Source: Nocardioides luteus | GTDB taxonomy: Bacteria > Actinomycetota > Actinomycetes > Propionibacteriales > Nocardioidaceae | Assembly: GCF_000960475.2 (NCBI RefSeq) | Contig: NZ_JZDQ02000010.1 | Span: forward strand, 103,935 to 167,934 | DNA: 64,000 nucleotides | Reading direction: 5' to 3' | Shown here: positions 31,780 through 41,615 of the stretch, piece by piece | How the letters are laid out: every line of letters starts with the position of its first letter | Position numbering within the stretch: position 1 is the stretch's first letter | The notes under the pieces: generated by a model | Seen by the model: the letters and a program-made list of their open reading frames with translations, nothing else | Told to the model about the DNA's origin: nothing | Databases searched by the model: none | Program-made: the position numbers and the translations under genes

Positions 31780-31799
31780 AGTTCAGTATGTTCTGAACT
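31780..31799. promoter_or_regulatory. palindromic operator upstream of the GbsR-like gene
   Basis: AGTTCAG (31780-31786) and CTGAACT (31793-31799) form a perfect 7-bp dyad with spacer TATGTT, 28 bp from the regulator start. Size and spacing fit a MarR/GbsR dimer site. Confidence 0.6.
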
Positions 31800-32212
31800 A
31801 GCTATCCATAGCAAGCCTGTGGCTGGGCGAAGGCCACGGCGGAGTGGGAGGGCGGTGTGCGCATCGACGTACTCAACGGGCCACAGCCTTGCGACGAGGC
31901 TCACGCAATCGTGGATCGATGCTGCGCCCATCGGGTGAGACGGACGGTCGGTTGCCGCCGCGAGGTCGGGCCGGTGAGGCCCCGCGGCGTGGCTCGGGTC
32001 CGGGTGATCCATTGAGGTAGGTCAGGGGTGCGCCCACCTGCCAGGTGTGCCGGCCTTCGACCTCGGCACGGGTGTCGCCCAGGCAGTTGCGGGTGGTGCC
32101 GGCGAAGAGCGCGAAGTTGCGGGCGCGGTGGCGCCCTGCGGGGCCGGTGTCGTGGCACTGTTTGCGTGGACACCAGAGGTGATCCAAGAACGTACTCGGA
32201 TCGGGGACACGG
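31800..32212 (-). pseudogene. gene-poor stretch with a probable decayed - strand coding remnant
   Basis: No intact gene is convincing here. On the - strand, from about 32200 to 32000, one frame has strongly G/C-rich third positions and reads DHLWCPRKQCHDTGPAGRHR followed by FALFAGTTRNCLGDTRAEVE and WQVGAPLTYLNG, with no start codon of its own. Just after this the bias moves to another frame (MDHPDPSHAAGPHRPDLA..., 32012 downward), suggesting a frameshifted remnant. I do not recognise the family. Together with the frameshifted lipoprotein next to it, the stretch looks decayed. Confidence 0.3.
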
Positions 32213-33272
32213 ATGAGACTCATGCTCGGGGTTGGGGTCGCAGGCTTGGTGCTGGGTCTGTCGGGGTGCGGGCCGTTTGATCGGGACGCGGCCTTGGAGA
32301 AAGACCTCCTGAAGATGGCCGGAGTCGAGGCGGTTGATGTCGATGACCGGCGGGTGGAGTTCTCTGAGGTCAAGGAGAGCGACCTGAAACCGGTCGCTGA
32401 TCGGATCGCCAAGTGGGAAGACGACGGCGGCTTCACGGCCAGGGTGGATGGCTGGGATCTGAGGAGCAACGGCGTGGTCGTCGGCTCTGATGTGGCGCAG
32501 CAGGAACTGCCCAACGAGGCCGTTGCCGGGTTCGTGGAGTTGGCGGGTCTCGACCTCGGTCGATACACCTCAGAGGAGATCAAGCCGTTCGGTTCGGCGG
32601 GGATCGATGACTCGTTCTGGGTGTCGCTGGAGGGCGTCGAGGACCCGATGGGCGTCACCGTCACCGTGCTGAAGGCCCTGGGAGATCATGCGACTCGTTA
32701 CGGCACGCTCTCGGTCGAGGTTCCGGGAGGATCTCGTGTCCTGGTGGGGATGGACAAGCTCGACGCGAGCCTGATCGGCAGCGTCGTGACGGACCTCGAA
32801 AGCCTGCCGGACTGGAGCGCCTATGACGGTGCGTCGGTGCAGGTCGGCGGCTTCAACGAGAAGCCGAACAAGATCGGGCTCCACTTCAATGTTCCCTTGG
32901 CCGACACGGTCGATGCCAACAGGTCGGCTCTCGCCGCGCAGGCGAAGCTGGTTAACCCGAACGACCTCTTCGTGTCGGTCACCGACGTGCCTTCTGCTCT
33001 TGGTGATGGGCAGCATCGAGGAAGTCGAGAGCGAGGTTGCGATCCTCGAAGGGCTGAAGCATTCGCCGATCGCGAGCGTCACCTACGTCGGCGGCGGGGC
33101 CGATAGCTGGTTGGTGCTGACCGTCAAGTCACGGGCTGACCTCCTCACGGTCGCACAGGACGCGGAGCGAATAGGTGTCGGCAGACTCGACATGTCGATC
33201 GAAGGACAGGATCCGCTCGGTGACAAGGTCGCAGGCACGCCGGCGGAGTTGATCAAGCAGCTGAGCCGCTAG
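32213..33272 (+). pseudogene. putative lipoprotein, frameshifted near its 3' end
   Basis: The N-terminus MRLMLGVGVAGLVLGLSGCG is a lipoprotein signal with lipobox LSGC. The frame from 32213 stays acidic and regular (about 260 residues) to about 32995 (VNPNDLFVSVTDVPSAL), then becomes Arg-rich and ends at 33106. From about 33000 the next frame continues sensibly (LLLVMGSIEEVESEVAIL ... GTPAELIKQLSR) to a stop at 33272. One extra base near 32990-33005 would explain this. It is either a real pseudogene, a sequencing error, or a very rare programmed shift. The function is unknown. The 3' end overlaps helD by 20 bp. Confidence 0.6.
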
Positions 33273-35346
33273 GGGATGCGTCTCCATCGCGGCCCGTGGT
33301 GGACGGTTGCAGGCTCAGGAGCCGCTTTGTCGCACGGGTCATGGCGACGTAGAGGTCGCGCGGGCCGGCGTCCCCGGCGGCTCGGACGCCCGCGGGGTCG
33401 ACGATGATCACGGTGTCGAACTCCAGGCCGCGGGCGTCGGGCGCGGCGACGATCGTCCCGCCCGCCTTCGCGACCTCGGCCTCCAGAGCGTGCGACCGGT
33501 CGGTGGCGGCGATGACGCCGATCAGCTCACCGGGGTGCTTCTGAGTCACCTCGGCGATCAGGCTGCCCAGCGTCGACGGGAGGGCCTCGTCGGTCACGCC
33601 GAGGACCCGTGGCTGGTCGCCGTGGCGGATCGATCTGGAGAGCTGCTGATCGGGAGCGATCTCGGCCAGCAGCGGCTCGGTGGCGAGCAGGATCTCGGTC
33701 GTGGTGCGGTAGTTGACCGTCAGCCGGTGGTGGACGAAGCGCTCCTCGACGTACGGGCTCAACGCGTCGTCCCACGAACGGAGGGTGGTCGAGGGGCCTG
33801 CCTGGGCGAGGTCTCCGACGATCGTCATCGAGCGGCTCGGGCAGCGGCGCATCAGCGCCCGCCACTCCATCTCGGAGAGCTGCTGGGCCTCGTCGACGAC
33901 GATGTGTCCGTAGCTCGTCTCGGACGCACCGTCGACGAGGGCGCGCGCCTCGTCCAGGAGGGCGAGATCCGCGCTGCTCCACCCGTCGCGAGCACCGAGG
34001 AGCGCGAGATCGTCGGCGGTGACAACGGGAAGAACGGCGGCGAGTACGTCACGGCTGCTCAGCAGCCCGCGGACGAGATCCTCAGGAGAGAGCCGGGGCC
34101 AGACCCGGGCGATCGCGCGGTCGATGGTCGGGTCCTCGAGGAGATCCTCACGGATGCTGTCCCAGTCGATGTCGAGCTCGTCCTGCGAGGCTTCGCCGTC
34201 GACACCGGCGAGCCGGTCGAGATCGATGCCCAGCAGTGCCTCAAGCTCCTCCTCGAAGTCGGACATCTCCGTCGTGGTGCGCCGTTCCAGCTCGCTGACC
34301 AGGTCGTCGACGACGTACTCGGTGAAGAGGGCGCGGGCGCGGTTGTGTCCGACGTCGCCCTGCAGGGCCTGGCGGCGGGCGGCGTCGACGACCTCCGGGG
34401 CGAGGGTCACCGTGTCGTGGGTGGTCTTCAGCTCCAGCGGTACGCCGTGCGGCTGATGGCTCCGCACCAGACGCGCGAGGCCGTCGGCGAGCGCCGAGCG
34501 GCCCTTGATCCGCGCGATGTGGTCCGGCTCGGCCCGGGTCGCCTCGACATCCACCAGATCCGGCATCGTCGCCAGGACGACGTCGTTCTCGCCGAGCGAC
34601 GGCAGCACCTCGGAGATGTAGGTGAGGAAGCGCCGGTTCGGTCCGAAGACGAGCACGCCCCGCTCGGCGATCGAAGGGAAGGCGTAGAGCACGTACGCCG
34701 CGCGGTGCAGCGCGACGATGGTCTTGCCGGTCCCCGGGCCGCCGTCGACGACCATGATCCCGCGATGGGGCGACCGTACGATCTCGTCCTGCTCGGCCTG
34801 GAGGGTCGCGGCGGCCTCGTGCATCCGGCCGGTCCGGGCCGTGCTGAGCGCGGCGACGAGCGGGCTGTCGCCCACGAGGTCCACCGCGGTCGGCGACGTA
34901 CCGTCGAGGATCTCGTCGTTGACGTCTATGACCCGGCCCCCGTCGAGGCGCAGGTGGCGACGCCGGCGCACCCCCATCGGCGCGGCCATCGTCGCCGCGT
35001 AGAACGGCCGCGCGGCCTCGGCCCGCCAGTCGATGAGCAGCGGTTCGCCGGCCTCGGAGCGCAGCCCGATCCGGCCGATGTGCAAGGACTCGCCGTCCTC
35101 GGCACGGTCGATCCGCCCGAAGCACAGGGCGTGCTCCGCTGCCTGCAGCTGTCGGATGCTCTCGGTCAGCTGGGCGACCTCCAGATCCCTGGCATAACGC
35201 TCGGCTGGCCCGTCGACGGGCGCCGCGATCGCCCGCTCCTGCGCTGTGCGCCTCGCGCTCACCTCGGCCTCGAGGAGCGCATGCATCGCGTCCACCGACC
35301 GCTGCTCCTCGTCGACCTGCCCGGCTCTGTCGAGCTGCTCGCCCAC
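33253..35346 (-). CDS. helD: HelD-like UvrD/Rep-family helicase, RNA polymerase recycling factor
   Basis: A 697-residue superfamily 1 ATPase of the HelD type, which enters RNA polymerase channels and releases stalled complexes; actinobacterial relatives affect rifampicin tolerance. The N-terminal coiled coil (RTAQERAIAAPVDGPAERYARD) and the following block GRIGLRSEAGEPLLIDWRAEAARPFY are HelD-specific. Walker A GGPGTGKT is at about residue 200, Walker B IVVDEAQQLS at about 485, and motif VI VAMTRATKRLL near the C-terminus. GTG 35346 has GGAAGG about 12 nt upstream. No rifamycin-associated element is visible in the 186 bp upstream of the start. Confidence 0.87.
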   Translation of the reverse strand: MGEQLDRAGQVDEEQRSVDAMHALLEAEVSARRTAQERAIAAPVDGPAERYARDLEVAQLTESIRQLQAAEHALCFGRIDRAEDGESLHIGRIGLRSEAGEPLLIDWRAEAARPFYAATMAAPMGVRRRRHLRLDGGRVIDVNDEILDGTSPTAVDLVGDSPLVAALSTARTGRMHEAAATLQAEQDEIVRSPHRGIMVVDGGPGTGKTIVALHRAAYVLYAFPSIAERGVLVFGPNRRFLTYISEVLPSLGENDVVLATMPDLVDVEATRAEPDHIARIKGRSALADGLARLVRSHQPHGVPLELKTTHDTVTLAPEVVDAARRQALQGDVGHNRARALFTEYVVDDLVSELERRTTTEMSDFEEELEALLGIDLDRLAGVDGEASQDELDIDWDSIREDLLEDPTIDRAIARVWPRLSPEDLVRGLLSSRDVLAAVLPVVTADDLALLGARDGWSSADLALLDEARALVDGASETSYGHIVVDEAQQLSEMEWRALMRRCPSRSMTIVGDLAQAGPSTTLRSWDDALSPYVEERFVHHRLTVNYRTTTEILLATEPLLAEIAPDQQLSRSIRHGDQPRVLGVTDEALPSTLGSLIAEVTQKHPGELIGVIAATDRSHALEAEVAKAGGTIVAAPDARGLEFDTVIIVDPAGVRAAGDAGPRDLYVAMTRATKRLLSLQPSTTGRDGDASPSGSAA

Positions 35347-35532
35347 GTACCCGCCTTCCGTTGGAGGACGTCAACTATGGGTGGCGATCTGGGTAAAGAC
35401 AACGTTGATCTTTTCCCGGATCCGTGGCCTCACCTGCGGCTGAGCTTTCGGTCTGGATCTAATCGTCGCCGCGCTCGAGGTTGCTCTCCACGATGAGGCA
35501 TGTCCGAATTCCTCAGCATCACAGGAGCAACC

Positions 35533-36057
35533 ATGAACAAGACCGTGCGACGGCTGGTACCGATCGGTGCGGCGGTGGTGGCGGTGAACGCCATCGTCCC
35601 GGCGGCACTCGCGGATCAGGGAGGCAGCTCCGGGTGGGAGCAGACCTTCACGCCACCGTTCCACCTCGCGGCGGGGGAGAGCTGCACGTTCGAGCTGCAG
35701 GCAGACGTCCTGTACGACCACGAGATCACCCGGGTGGCGGAGACGTTCCCCGACGGCTCACCGCGAGTGGTCGACACCCAGGGCTCGCTCGGGTTCCGCT
35801 TCACCAACGTCGACAGCGGCGAGTCGATCCGACGCGACACCTCCGGCACCCTGCGCGCGACGATCAGCGAGGACGGCAGCATCGACTTCCGCTTCCACGG
35901 CAACGGGCTGGCGGTGATCCGGGTGCCGAACGCGCTCACCGCGCCGGGCGTCTACGTCGTCTCCGGGAACGTCGACTACAGCCGGCATGCCGACGGGCAG
36001 CGGGAGTTCACGGAGATCGATGGCACCGTCGAGGACGTGTGCCAGACTCTCGACTGA
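35533..36057 (+). CDS. secreted hypothetical protein
   Basis: A 174-residue protein with a Sec signal peptide (MNKTVRRLVPIGAAVVAVNA then IVPAALADQ, cleavage probably after ALA). The mature part is beta-rich and contains one Cys near each end (ESCTFELQ and VEDVCQTL), which could form a disulfide. I do not recognise the family. ATG 35533 is preferred to the upstream start at 35500 because of AGGAG 6 nt upstream and the signal peptide. Its stop overlaps the next start (TGATG), indicating coupled translation with the ArsR-like gene. Confidence 0.8.
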   Translation: MNKTVRRLVPIGAAVVAVNAIVPAALADQGGSSGWEQTFTPPFHLAAGESCTFELQADVLYDHEITRVAETFPDGSPRVVDTQGSLGFRFTNVDSGESIRRDTSGTLRATISEDGSIDFRFHGNGLAVIRVPNALTAPGVYVVSGNVDYSRHADGQREFTEIDGTVEDVCQTLD

Positions 36058-37052
36058 TGATCCAGCTGCGGCTCAGCTCCGCCGTGCTCGCCCGGACACG
36101 CTTCGCGTTCTCGCCGTTGGCCGAGGCCGTGAAGAGCTTGTACGCGGCCCATTCCGGCGTCATCCATCCGCTGCACCGCGGCTGGTACGACCGAGCGCGT
36201 GGCGAGCTGCGGCGGACCGACAGCGACCTGCTCCGGGCGATCGTGCCGCCCGGGGGACACGTCGCCGAGTTCCTCTTCGTCGGCGCGACCAGCACGGAGA
36301 CCACCATCGAGGAGCAGCTCCAGCTGGTCGCGGGCTGGCCGCACGAGCACCTCCTGCTGGAGCTGGAGCAGGCCTGGCGCGGGGTCGGGGTCACGCCGGA
36401 CGTACGCCGGGTCCTCGAGGACGCCGACGCTCCGCAACGGGTCGCGGCAGAGCTCGAGCGCTACTGGCACCAGGTGCTCGCGCCCTACTGGCCCCGGCTG
36501 CGCGGGGTCCTCGACGCCGACGTGGCCTACCGTCTGGACCGGCTGGCGCGTGGTGGCATGGCCTCGCTGCTCTCGGACCTGCACCCCTCGCTGCAGCTCA
36601 CGGATCAGGCGATCCGGATCAACAGCGCCACCGACAGCGACATCGACGGCGGAGGCCTCACCTTGGTCCCGAGCGTCTTCGTCTGGCCGAGGATGTGGGT
36701 CGAGCTCGGTCTCCTCGGTGAGCCGAGCCTGACGTACGGCGCTCGTGGCATCGGCACTCTGTGGGCCGACCGGCCGCTGCCGGTGGAGCGCGACGATGCG
36801 CTGGGTGAGCTGCTGGGCCGGAGCCGGAGCCAGATCTTGATGACCCTGCAGGTGCCGCGGTCGACGACCGATCTGGCCCGGGAGATCGGACTCTCGGCCG
36901 CGACCGTGAGCTCCCATCTGTCGGTACTGCGCCGCACCGGCCTGGTCACCTGCTGGCGCAGCGGCCGGCGGGTGCTCTACCAGCGCACCGCGCTCGCGTC
37001 CGTGATGGTCGACGCCGGTCTGGCCGACGTGCGGGACGAGGCACACGGCTGA
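36057..37052 (+). CDS. ArsR-type winged-helix regulator with long N-terminal domain
   Basis: A 331-residue protein. The C-terminal ~75 residues form an ArsR-like helix-turn-helix (RSTTDLAREIGLSAATVSSH then LSVLRRTGLVTCWRSGRRVLYQRT). The N-terminal ~250 residues are an all-alpha/beta domain shared by a large actinobacterial regulator family (DUF5937-like, from memory); no metal-binding Cys cluster is visible. The ATG at 36057 overlaps the stop of the secreted protein. Co-transcription with a secreted protein is unusual and could make the pair a sensing unit, but this is inference. Confidence 0.82.
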   Translation: MIQLRLSSAVLARTRFAFSPLAEAVKSLYAAHSGVIHPLHRGWYDRARGELRRTDSDLLRAIVPPGGHVAEFLFVGATSTETTIEEQLQLVAGWPHEHLLLELEQAWRGVGVTPDVRRVLEDADAPQRVAAELERYWHQVLAPYWPRLRGVLDADVAYRLDRLARGGMASLLSDLHPSLQLTDQAIRINSATDSDIDGGGLTLVPSVFVWPRMWVELGLLGEPSLTYGARGIGTLWADRPLPVERDDALGELLGRSRSQILMTLQVPRSTTDLAREIGLSAATVSSHLSVLRRTGLVTCWRSGRRVLYQRTALASVMVDAGLADVRDEAHG

Positions 37053-37074
37053 GCACCGGTCCAGACGTCAGGTC

Positions 37075-38694
37075 TCAGACCACGCCGTGCTCGAAGGCGA
37101 AGGCCGTGGCGGCGGTGCGGGAGCGTACGTCGAGCTTGGTGAAGATGTTGGAGAGATGACGGGCGACGGTCTTCTCGCTGAGGACCAGGTCGGCGGCGAT
37201 CTGGGCGTTGCTGCGGCCGGAGGCGACCAGGCGGAGGACCTCGGCCTCCCGGGCGGTGAGGCCAGCGGGGAGCGCGGCGGGGGCGAGCAGGGCGTCGGCC
37301 TCGTCGGCGGCGGGGCGGGCGCCGATCTGCCGGAAGACCGTACGCGCCGCCTCGAGCTCGCGGCGCGCGGACTCGGTGTCGCCGACCCCGGCCAGTGCGC
37401 GGCCGGTCAGCAACCGCGCCCGGCTCCGTTCATAGGTCGCCTCGGCGCGGGCCCACAGCTGCTGCGCCTTGCGCAGGTAGGGGAGGGCGCCGGCGGCATC
37501 GCCCGCGGCCAGCTCGACCGCGCCGTGGGCGTGCGCGGCGGCGGCCTCGAGCCAGACGCAGCCGAAGTGCCCGGCAAGGCCGTCGAGCTCGGCGGCGACC
37601 TCGCGGGCCCGGTCGATCTCGCCGGCGTCGAGCAGCACCTCGACGGCGGCAGGCAGCAGCCGGCAGCGCTGCACGGGACCGTTCGTCTCCGCCAGCAGCC
37701 GGTCGACCGCGGCCAGCGCCGCGGCGCTCTGCCCGCGGGAGAGCCAGAGCAGCGCGAGGCCGGGCTGCGGGTCGAAGCCGCGGTCGGCCGCCCGCTCGTA
37801 GGCGGCGTCCGCCTCGGCGAGCTCGCCGCGCAGGCGGAGCACCTCGCCGGCCTCGTACGCCGCCAGCCCGACCGCGTCCGGAGCGTTCACCTCCTGGTAG
37901 CGGCGGGTGGCGTGCTCGAACTCCTCCAGCGCCTGCTGCCACTCGCCGTGCAGCCGCAGCAGCTGGCCGCGGTGGACCGCGCACTGGCCGGTGAACGCCA
38001 GCAGCCCGGGCTGAGCGGCGCACCAGCGCTCCAGGGCGGCGGTCCACTCCGCGACCCGGCCGAAGTCGCTGATCTCCTGACAGCCCTCGATCGCGGTGCA
38101 ATAGACGTGCCCGGCCACGACGGGGGATGCCTCGCCTGCGATCACGCGGACCATCGCCTCGTCGAGCCGCGCCAGGCCCTCGACGACCCGCCCGGAGTAG
38201 AGCGCCATCCGGCCCTGCGCGCAGAGCCCCAGCGCGGTCAGGTCGGGCTCGGCGAAGCGCCGGCCGCGCTCGGCCACCTCGTCGGCGCAGCCGCCGGCCG
38301 TGGCGAAGTCACCCGCCTCCAAGGCACGGAACATCCGCAGGAAGTCGACCCACCCGCGCTCCACGCCATCGACCTCGGCGACCAGGCTCTCCGCCCGCGA
38401 GGTCCAGCCGCGCGCGAGCGCGCTCTCCCCGTGGACGTACGCGGTCATCGTGATCCGGAACGCGCAGCGGACCGAACGGCCGAGGTCGGAGGTCTCCTGG
38501 CTCCGGCGGAAGGCGCGGTGCAGGGCGGTCACGGTCTCGTCGTGGTGGCCGGTCAGCTCGGCGGCGACGGCGAAGTCCTCGAGCTCCTCGGCCGAGAGCG
38601 TGTCGGCGTCGGCGCCCGACCAGGCGGCGTACGCCGCGGCCCAGTCACCGCGCGCGTAGGCGGACCGAGCGCTCTCCAGCTGGATGTCGGCCAC
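37075..38694 (-). CDS. LuxR-family regulator with TPR-like N-terminal region
   Basis: A 539-residue regulator. The C-terminal LuxR helix-turn-helix is clear: [20 protein letters not shown] then [20 protein letters not shown] (about 475-520). The first ~460 residues are Ala-rich helical repeats typical of tetratricopeptide scaffolds (for example [37 protein letters not shown]). No Walker motifs are present, so it is not a LAL/MalT ATPase. GTG 38694 is chosen because GGTGGAGG lies 8 nt upstream. The flavin monooxygenase gene ends 32 bp upstream on the same strand, so the two may be co-transcribed. Confidence 0.85.
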   Translation of the reverse strand: MADIQLESARSAYARGDWAAAYAAWSGADADTLSAEELEDFAVAAELTGHHDETVTALHRAFRRSQETSDLGRSVRCAFRITMTAYVHGESALARGWTSRAESLVAEVDGVERGWVDFLRMFRALEAGDFATAGGCADEVAERGRRFAEPDLTALGLCAQGRMALYSGRVVEGLARLDEAMVRVIAGEASPVVAGHVYCTAIEGCQEISDFGRVAEWTAALERWCAAQPGLLAFTGQCAVHRGQLLRLHGEWQQALEEFEHATRRYQEVNAPDAVGLAAYEAGEVLRLRGELAEADAAYERAADRGFDPQPGLALLWLSRGQSAAALAAVDRLLAETNGPVQRCRLLPAAVEVLLDAGEIDRAREVAAELDGLAGHFGCVWLEAAAAHAHGAVELAAGDAAGALPYLRKAQQLWARAEATYERSRARLLTGRALAGVGDTESARRELEAARTVFRQIGARPAADEADALLAPAALPAGLTAREAEVLRLVASGRSNAQIAADLVLSEKTVARHLSNIFTKLDVRSRTAATAFAFEHGVV

Positions 38695-38726
38695 GGCAGG
38701 CACCTCCACCGGAGAGCGTACTCGGT

Positions 38727-39827
38727 TCAGGCGGCCGCGGAGACCCGTGCGCCCTGTCGCATCCGGGACGTGATCCGGTCGGCGACGAGCGCCGCGTCGC
38801 GCCCGGCGCCGGTGAGGAGCATCGAGCTGAAGGCGTACTGGAAGCTGAGGCCGCAGAAGAACAGCCCGTCGGCCTCCGCCACCACACCGCGCATCTCCCG
38901 CGGCCAGCCGTCCTCGTCGAGCACCGGCAGGTGGATCCAGTCGAAGGCCTGCCGGAACCCGGTGGCCCACACGACGTTGGCGACCTCGCGCGGGGTGCCG
39001 TCGACCACGGGCAGCCCGTCGCGCACCTCCTCGATCCTGGAGGTGACCCGCTCGACGCCACGGGCGGCCAGGTCGGCGCGCTTGACCCGCAGCATCGGCC
39101 CACCGTGGCGGCGGATCTCGGGCATCTCCTTGCGGCCGATCGGGGTACGCCGGGTCACGATGTGCCGCCAGGCGAAGAGCAGCATCGGGAAGACCACGTG
39201 CATGATCGGCGAGTCCAGGCGCGGCGGGATCTGGCCGCAGTCGCGCCCCGCCAGGATCGTGGGCCGCGACTCGGCGACCTCGTAGGCGATGTCGCACCCG
39301 GAGTGGCTGGCGCCGACGACCAGCACAGGGCCGTCGCGCAGCTGCCCGGGACGGCGGTACTCGCTGGAGTGGAGCTGCAGGATCGACGGGTCGAGCTCCG
39401 CCGCGATGGCGGGGACGTTCGGCGTACGCCCGAAGGTGCCGGTCGCGACCACCACGTTGTCGCAGGTCCAGGTGCCGCGGTCGGTGGTCACCCGGAAGCC
39501 GTCGCCGTTCCGCTCCAGGCCGGTGACCCGGGTCTCGAGCCGGATCGGGAGGTCGAAGGTGCGGGCGTACGTCTCGAGGTAGTCGCCGACGTCGTCCTTC
39601 CCGGGGAACGACCATCTCCGCGCGGGGAAAGGGAGTCCCGGGAGGCTGTCGTACTGAGCCGGCGAGTAGAGCCGGAGCGAGTCCCACTGGCGCCGCCAGT
39701 TGTCCCCGACCCGCGCGTTCGCGTCGAGGATGACGAACGGGCGGCCGCGTCGTCGTAGGTGGTAACCGGTCGCCAGGCCGGCTTGGCCGGCGCCGATGAT
39801 GATCGTCTCGATGTGTGTGGTGTCCAT
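38727..39827 (-). CDS. flavin-containing NAD(P)H monooxygenase-like oxidoreductase
   Basis: A 366-residue two-dinucleotide-binding flavoprotein. [17 protein letters not shown] (about 12-28) binds FAD and [12 protein letters not shown] (about 170-181) binds NAD(P)[17 protein letters not shown] and the final [12 protein letters not shown] are family motifs. The block [18 protein letters not shown] is typical of the CzcO/FMO-like group. The substrate is unknown. ATG 39827 has TAGCGT 7 nt upstream on the - strand, so the mRNA may be leaderless. It is shorter than classical FMOs (about 450-500). Confidence 0.85.
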   Translation of the reverse strand: MDTTHIETIIIGAGQAGLATGYHLRRRGRPFVILDANARVGDNWRRQWDSLRLYSPAQYDSLPGLPFPARRWSFPGKDDVGDYLETYARTFDLPIRLETRVTGLERNGDGFRVTTDRGTWTCDNVVVATGTFGRTPNVPAIAAELDPSILQLHSSEYRRPGQLRDGPVLVVGASHSGCDIAYEVAESRPTILAGRDCGQIPPRLDSPIMHVVFPMLLFAWRHIVTRRTPIGRKEMPEIRRHGGPMLRVKRADLAARGVERVTSRIEEVRDGLPVVDGTPREVANVVWATGFRQAFDWIHLPVLDEDGWPREMRGVVAEADGLFFCGLSFQYAFSSMLLTGAGRDAALVADRITSRMRQGARVSAAA

Positions 39828-39923
39828 GCTTTCGACGCTAGGTCCGCGCGGCGGCGCTTCGCGTCGGTCGTACGGCGCATCCGGTCGCGGCCCGGGATGG
39901 GTCGATCTACCCACGGCGGGAGG

Positions 39924-40364
39924 TCACAGCACGAGCAGGAGGCCGAGCGCGGCCAGCAGGTCCCAGATCCAGCACATGTGGACGTACCACGGCGGGATGC
40001 CGCGGAGCCCGAGGACGTGGCGGTCGTGGTGGTGCAGCAGGTCCCAGACGCCGTGCAGCGCCCAGCCGAGCGCGAGCCAGCGGCCGGAGACGGTGACGGC
40101 GAGCGCGATGCTGACGACCGCGGCGCCCAGGAAGGCCCACTCCGTCAGTCGCTCGGCGCGGGTGCCCCAGACGAGCGAGAGGGCCGGATAGACGCTGTAG
40201 AGACCGACCACCGACAGGCAGCCGAGGACGAGGCCGACCTGCGGCCAGCCGGCGACGACGACGGTGAGCAGGGCGCCAGCCACACCGAGGTAGGTCGCGG
40301 CACGGAGGGAGAGCAGGTTCTGGAACCTCGAGTCAGGCCGGGTGAGGTCCGCCGACAGCTTCAT
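39924..40364 (-). CDS. integral membrane protein (about 5 helices)
   Basis: A 146-residue hydrophobic protein with transmembrane segments at about 23-40, 43-62, 72-90, 93-108 and 128-146. The motif GWALHGVWDLLHHHDRHVLG, with four His residues, followed by PPWYVHMCWIWDL, recalls the DUF6010 group. The function is unknown. ATG 40364 has TACCCT 6 nt upstream on the - strand. It is divergent from the lyase gene, with both probable promoters in 65 bp. Confidence 0.75.
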   Translation of the reverse strand: MKLSADLTRPDSRFQNLLSLRAATYLGVAGALLTVVVAGWPQVGLVLGCLSVVGLYSVYPALSLVWGTRAERLTEWAFLGAAVVSIALAVTVSGRWLALGWALHGVWDLLHHHDRHVLGLRGIPPWYVHMCWIWDLLAALGLLLVL

Positions 40365-40429
40365 GGGACCAGGGTAGGGCCGCGGAAACCCGGATGCCCG
40401 AGGTCGACGCGCTCACTAGGGTGAGCTGC

Positions 40430-41527
40430 GTGGACGAGCCTGAGAAGTCAGTGGAGGAGCGGCTCCGGGCCGCGACGACCGCCTGCCGCGAGAGCTTGTT
40501 CGCGGCGTACCGGGGGCCGGCCGAGGTCTTCGACGGGCTCGCCGAGGCGTGCCGAGAGATGGGCATCGACGAGTGGGACTTCTACGCCGAGCGCGGGCCG
40601 GTGGCGCGCCTGGAGGCGGAGGTCGCCGAGCTGCTCGGGAAGCCGGCGGCGTACTTCCCCTCGGGGACGATGGCGCAGCAGGTCGCGCTGCGGATCCACG
40701 CCGACACGGCGGGCAACCGTCGCGTCGCGATGCCCGACCTCTCCCACCTGCTCGTCCACGAGGACGACGGGCCGAGGATCCTCCAGGACCTGCGGATCGA
40801 ACACCTCACCACGGGGCGCGAGACCCCGACGAGGGCGCACCTGAACGCGATCCCGGGCCCGCTGGCGGCGTGTCTTGTCGAGCTTCCGCTGCGCGAGGCC
40901 GGCTGCGTACTGCCGACCTTCGACGAGCTCGCCGAGCTGGCGCAGGGATGCCGCGAGCGGGGGATCGCCTTCCACATCGACGGCGCCCGGATCTGGGAGT
41001 CGCAGGAGTGGTTCGGAAAGCCGCTGACCGAGATCGCGGGCCTGGCTGACACCGTCTACACCAGCTTCTACAAGGGCCTCGGCGGCCTCGCCGGCGCGGC
41101 GCTGCTCGGAGACGACGACTTCGTCGCGCAGGCACGGCTGTGGCGGCACCGGATGGGCGGCACCCTCTACCGCTCCACCGCCGAGGCGGTCGCCGCGCTG
41201 GTCGGCCTCCGCGATCGGCTCCCGCACATCGGCGAGTGCGTGACCTGGGCGCGGACCCTGGCAGCCGCGCTTCCGGACGAGATCACCGTCCAGCCGCCGG
41301 TGCCGCACACCAACACCTTCCTTCTCTACGCAGCCGGCGACCCGGACGAGATCAACACCCGTCTCCTCGCCGCACTGGAGGAGCACTCGCTCGCGTTCAG
41401 CAGACCCTGGACCGCGGCCGAGGAGCCGGGTCGTGTGGTGACCGAGGTGACCGTCGCGCAGGGCGCGCTCGAGCTCGACCCCCAGACCGTCGCCGACCAC
41501 CTCGGCGCTCTCGTGCTCCGAGACTGA
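40430..41527 (+). CDS. threonine aldolase / beta-eliminating lyase family PLP enzyme
   Basis: A 365-residue fold-type I PLP enzyme of the aromatic-lyase/threonine-aldolase family. GKPAAYFPSGTMAQQVALRI (about 70-89) opens the cofactor domain, AFHIDGARIWES holds the Asp that contacts the pyridine nitrogen, and YTSFYKGLGGLAGAAL has the Schiff-base Lys215. GTG 40430 follows TAGGGT by 7 nt; the frame is open to 40394 but that part is not family-like. The substrate may be L-threonine or another beta-hydroxy amino acid. The PLP operon at 41616 starts 88 bp later, possibly coincidental. Confidence 0.87.
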   Translation: MDEPEKSVEERLRAATTACRESLFAAYRGPAEVFDGLAEACREMGIDEWDFYAERGPVARLEAEVAELLGKPAAYFPSGTMAQQVALRIHADTAGNRRVAMPDLSHLLVHEDDGPRILQDLRIEHLTTGRETPTRAHLNAIPGPLAACLVELPLREAGCVLPTFDELAELAQGCRERGIAFHIDGARIWESQEWFGKPLTEIAGLADTVYTSFYKGLGGLAGAALLGDDDFVAQARLWRHRMGGTLYRSTAEAVAALVGLRDRLPHIGECVTWARTLAAALPDEITVQPPVPHTNTFLLYAAGDPDEINTRLLAALEEHSLAFSRPWTAAEEPGRVVTEVTVAQGALELDPQTVADHLGALVLRD

Positions 41528-41615
41528 GGCGGGAGACCGGTCCAAAGCGGGCACGCGGGCGCGCGGCCGGTGATATTTTCGAACAACCAGCGAAGTCCTA
41601 CTGAAGGGCAGCCTC

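Noticed and set aside
31767..32012. 81-codon - strand frame starting MDHPDPSH
   Set aside because: It runs through the palindromic operator and has no ribosome-binding site. It is kept only as part of the possible remnant.
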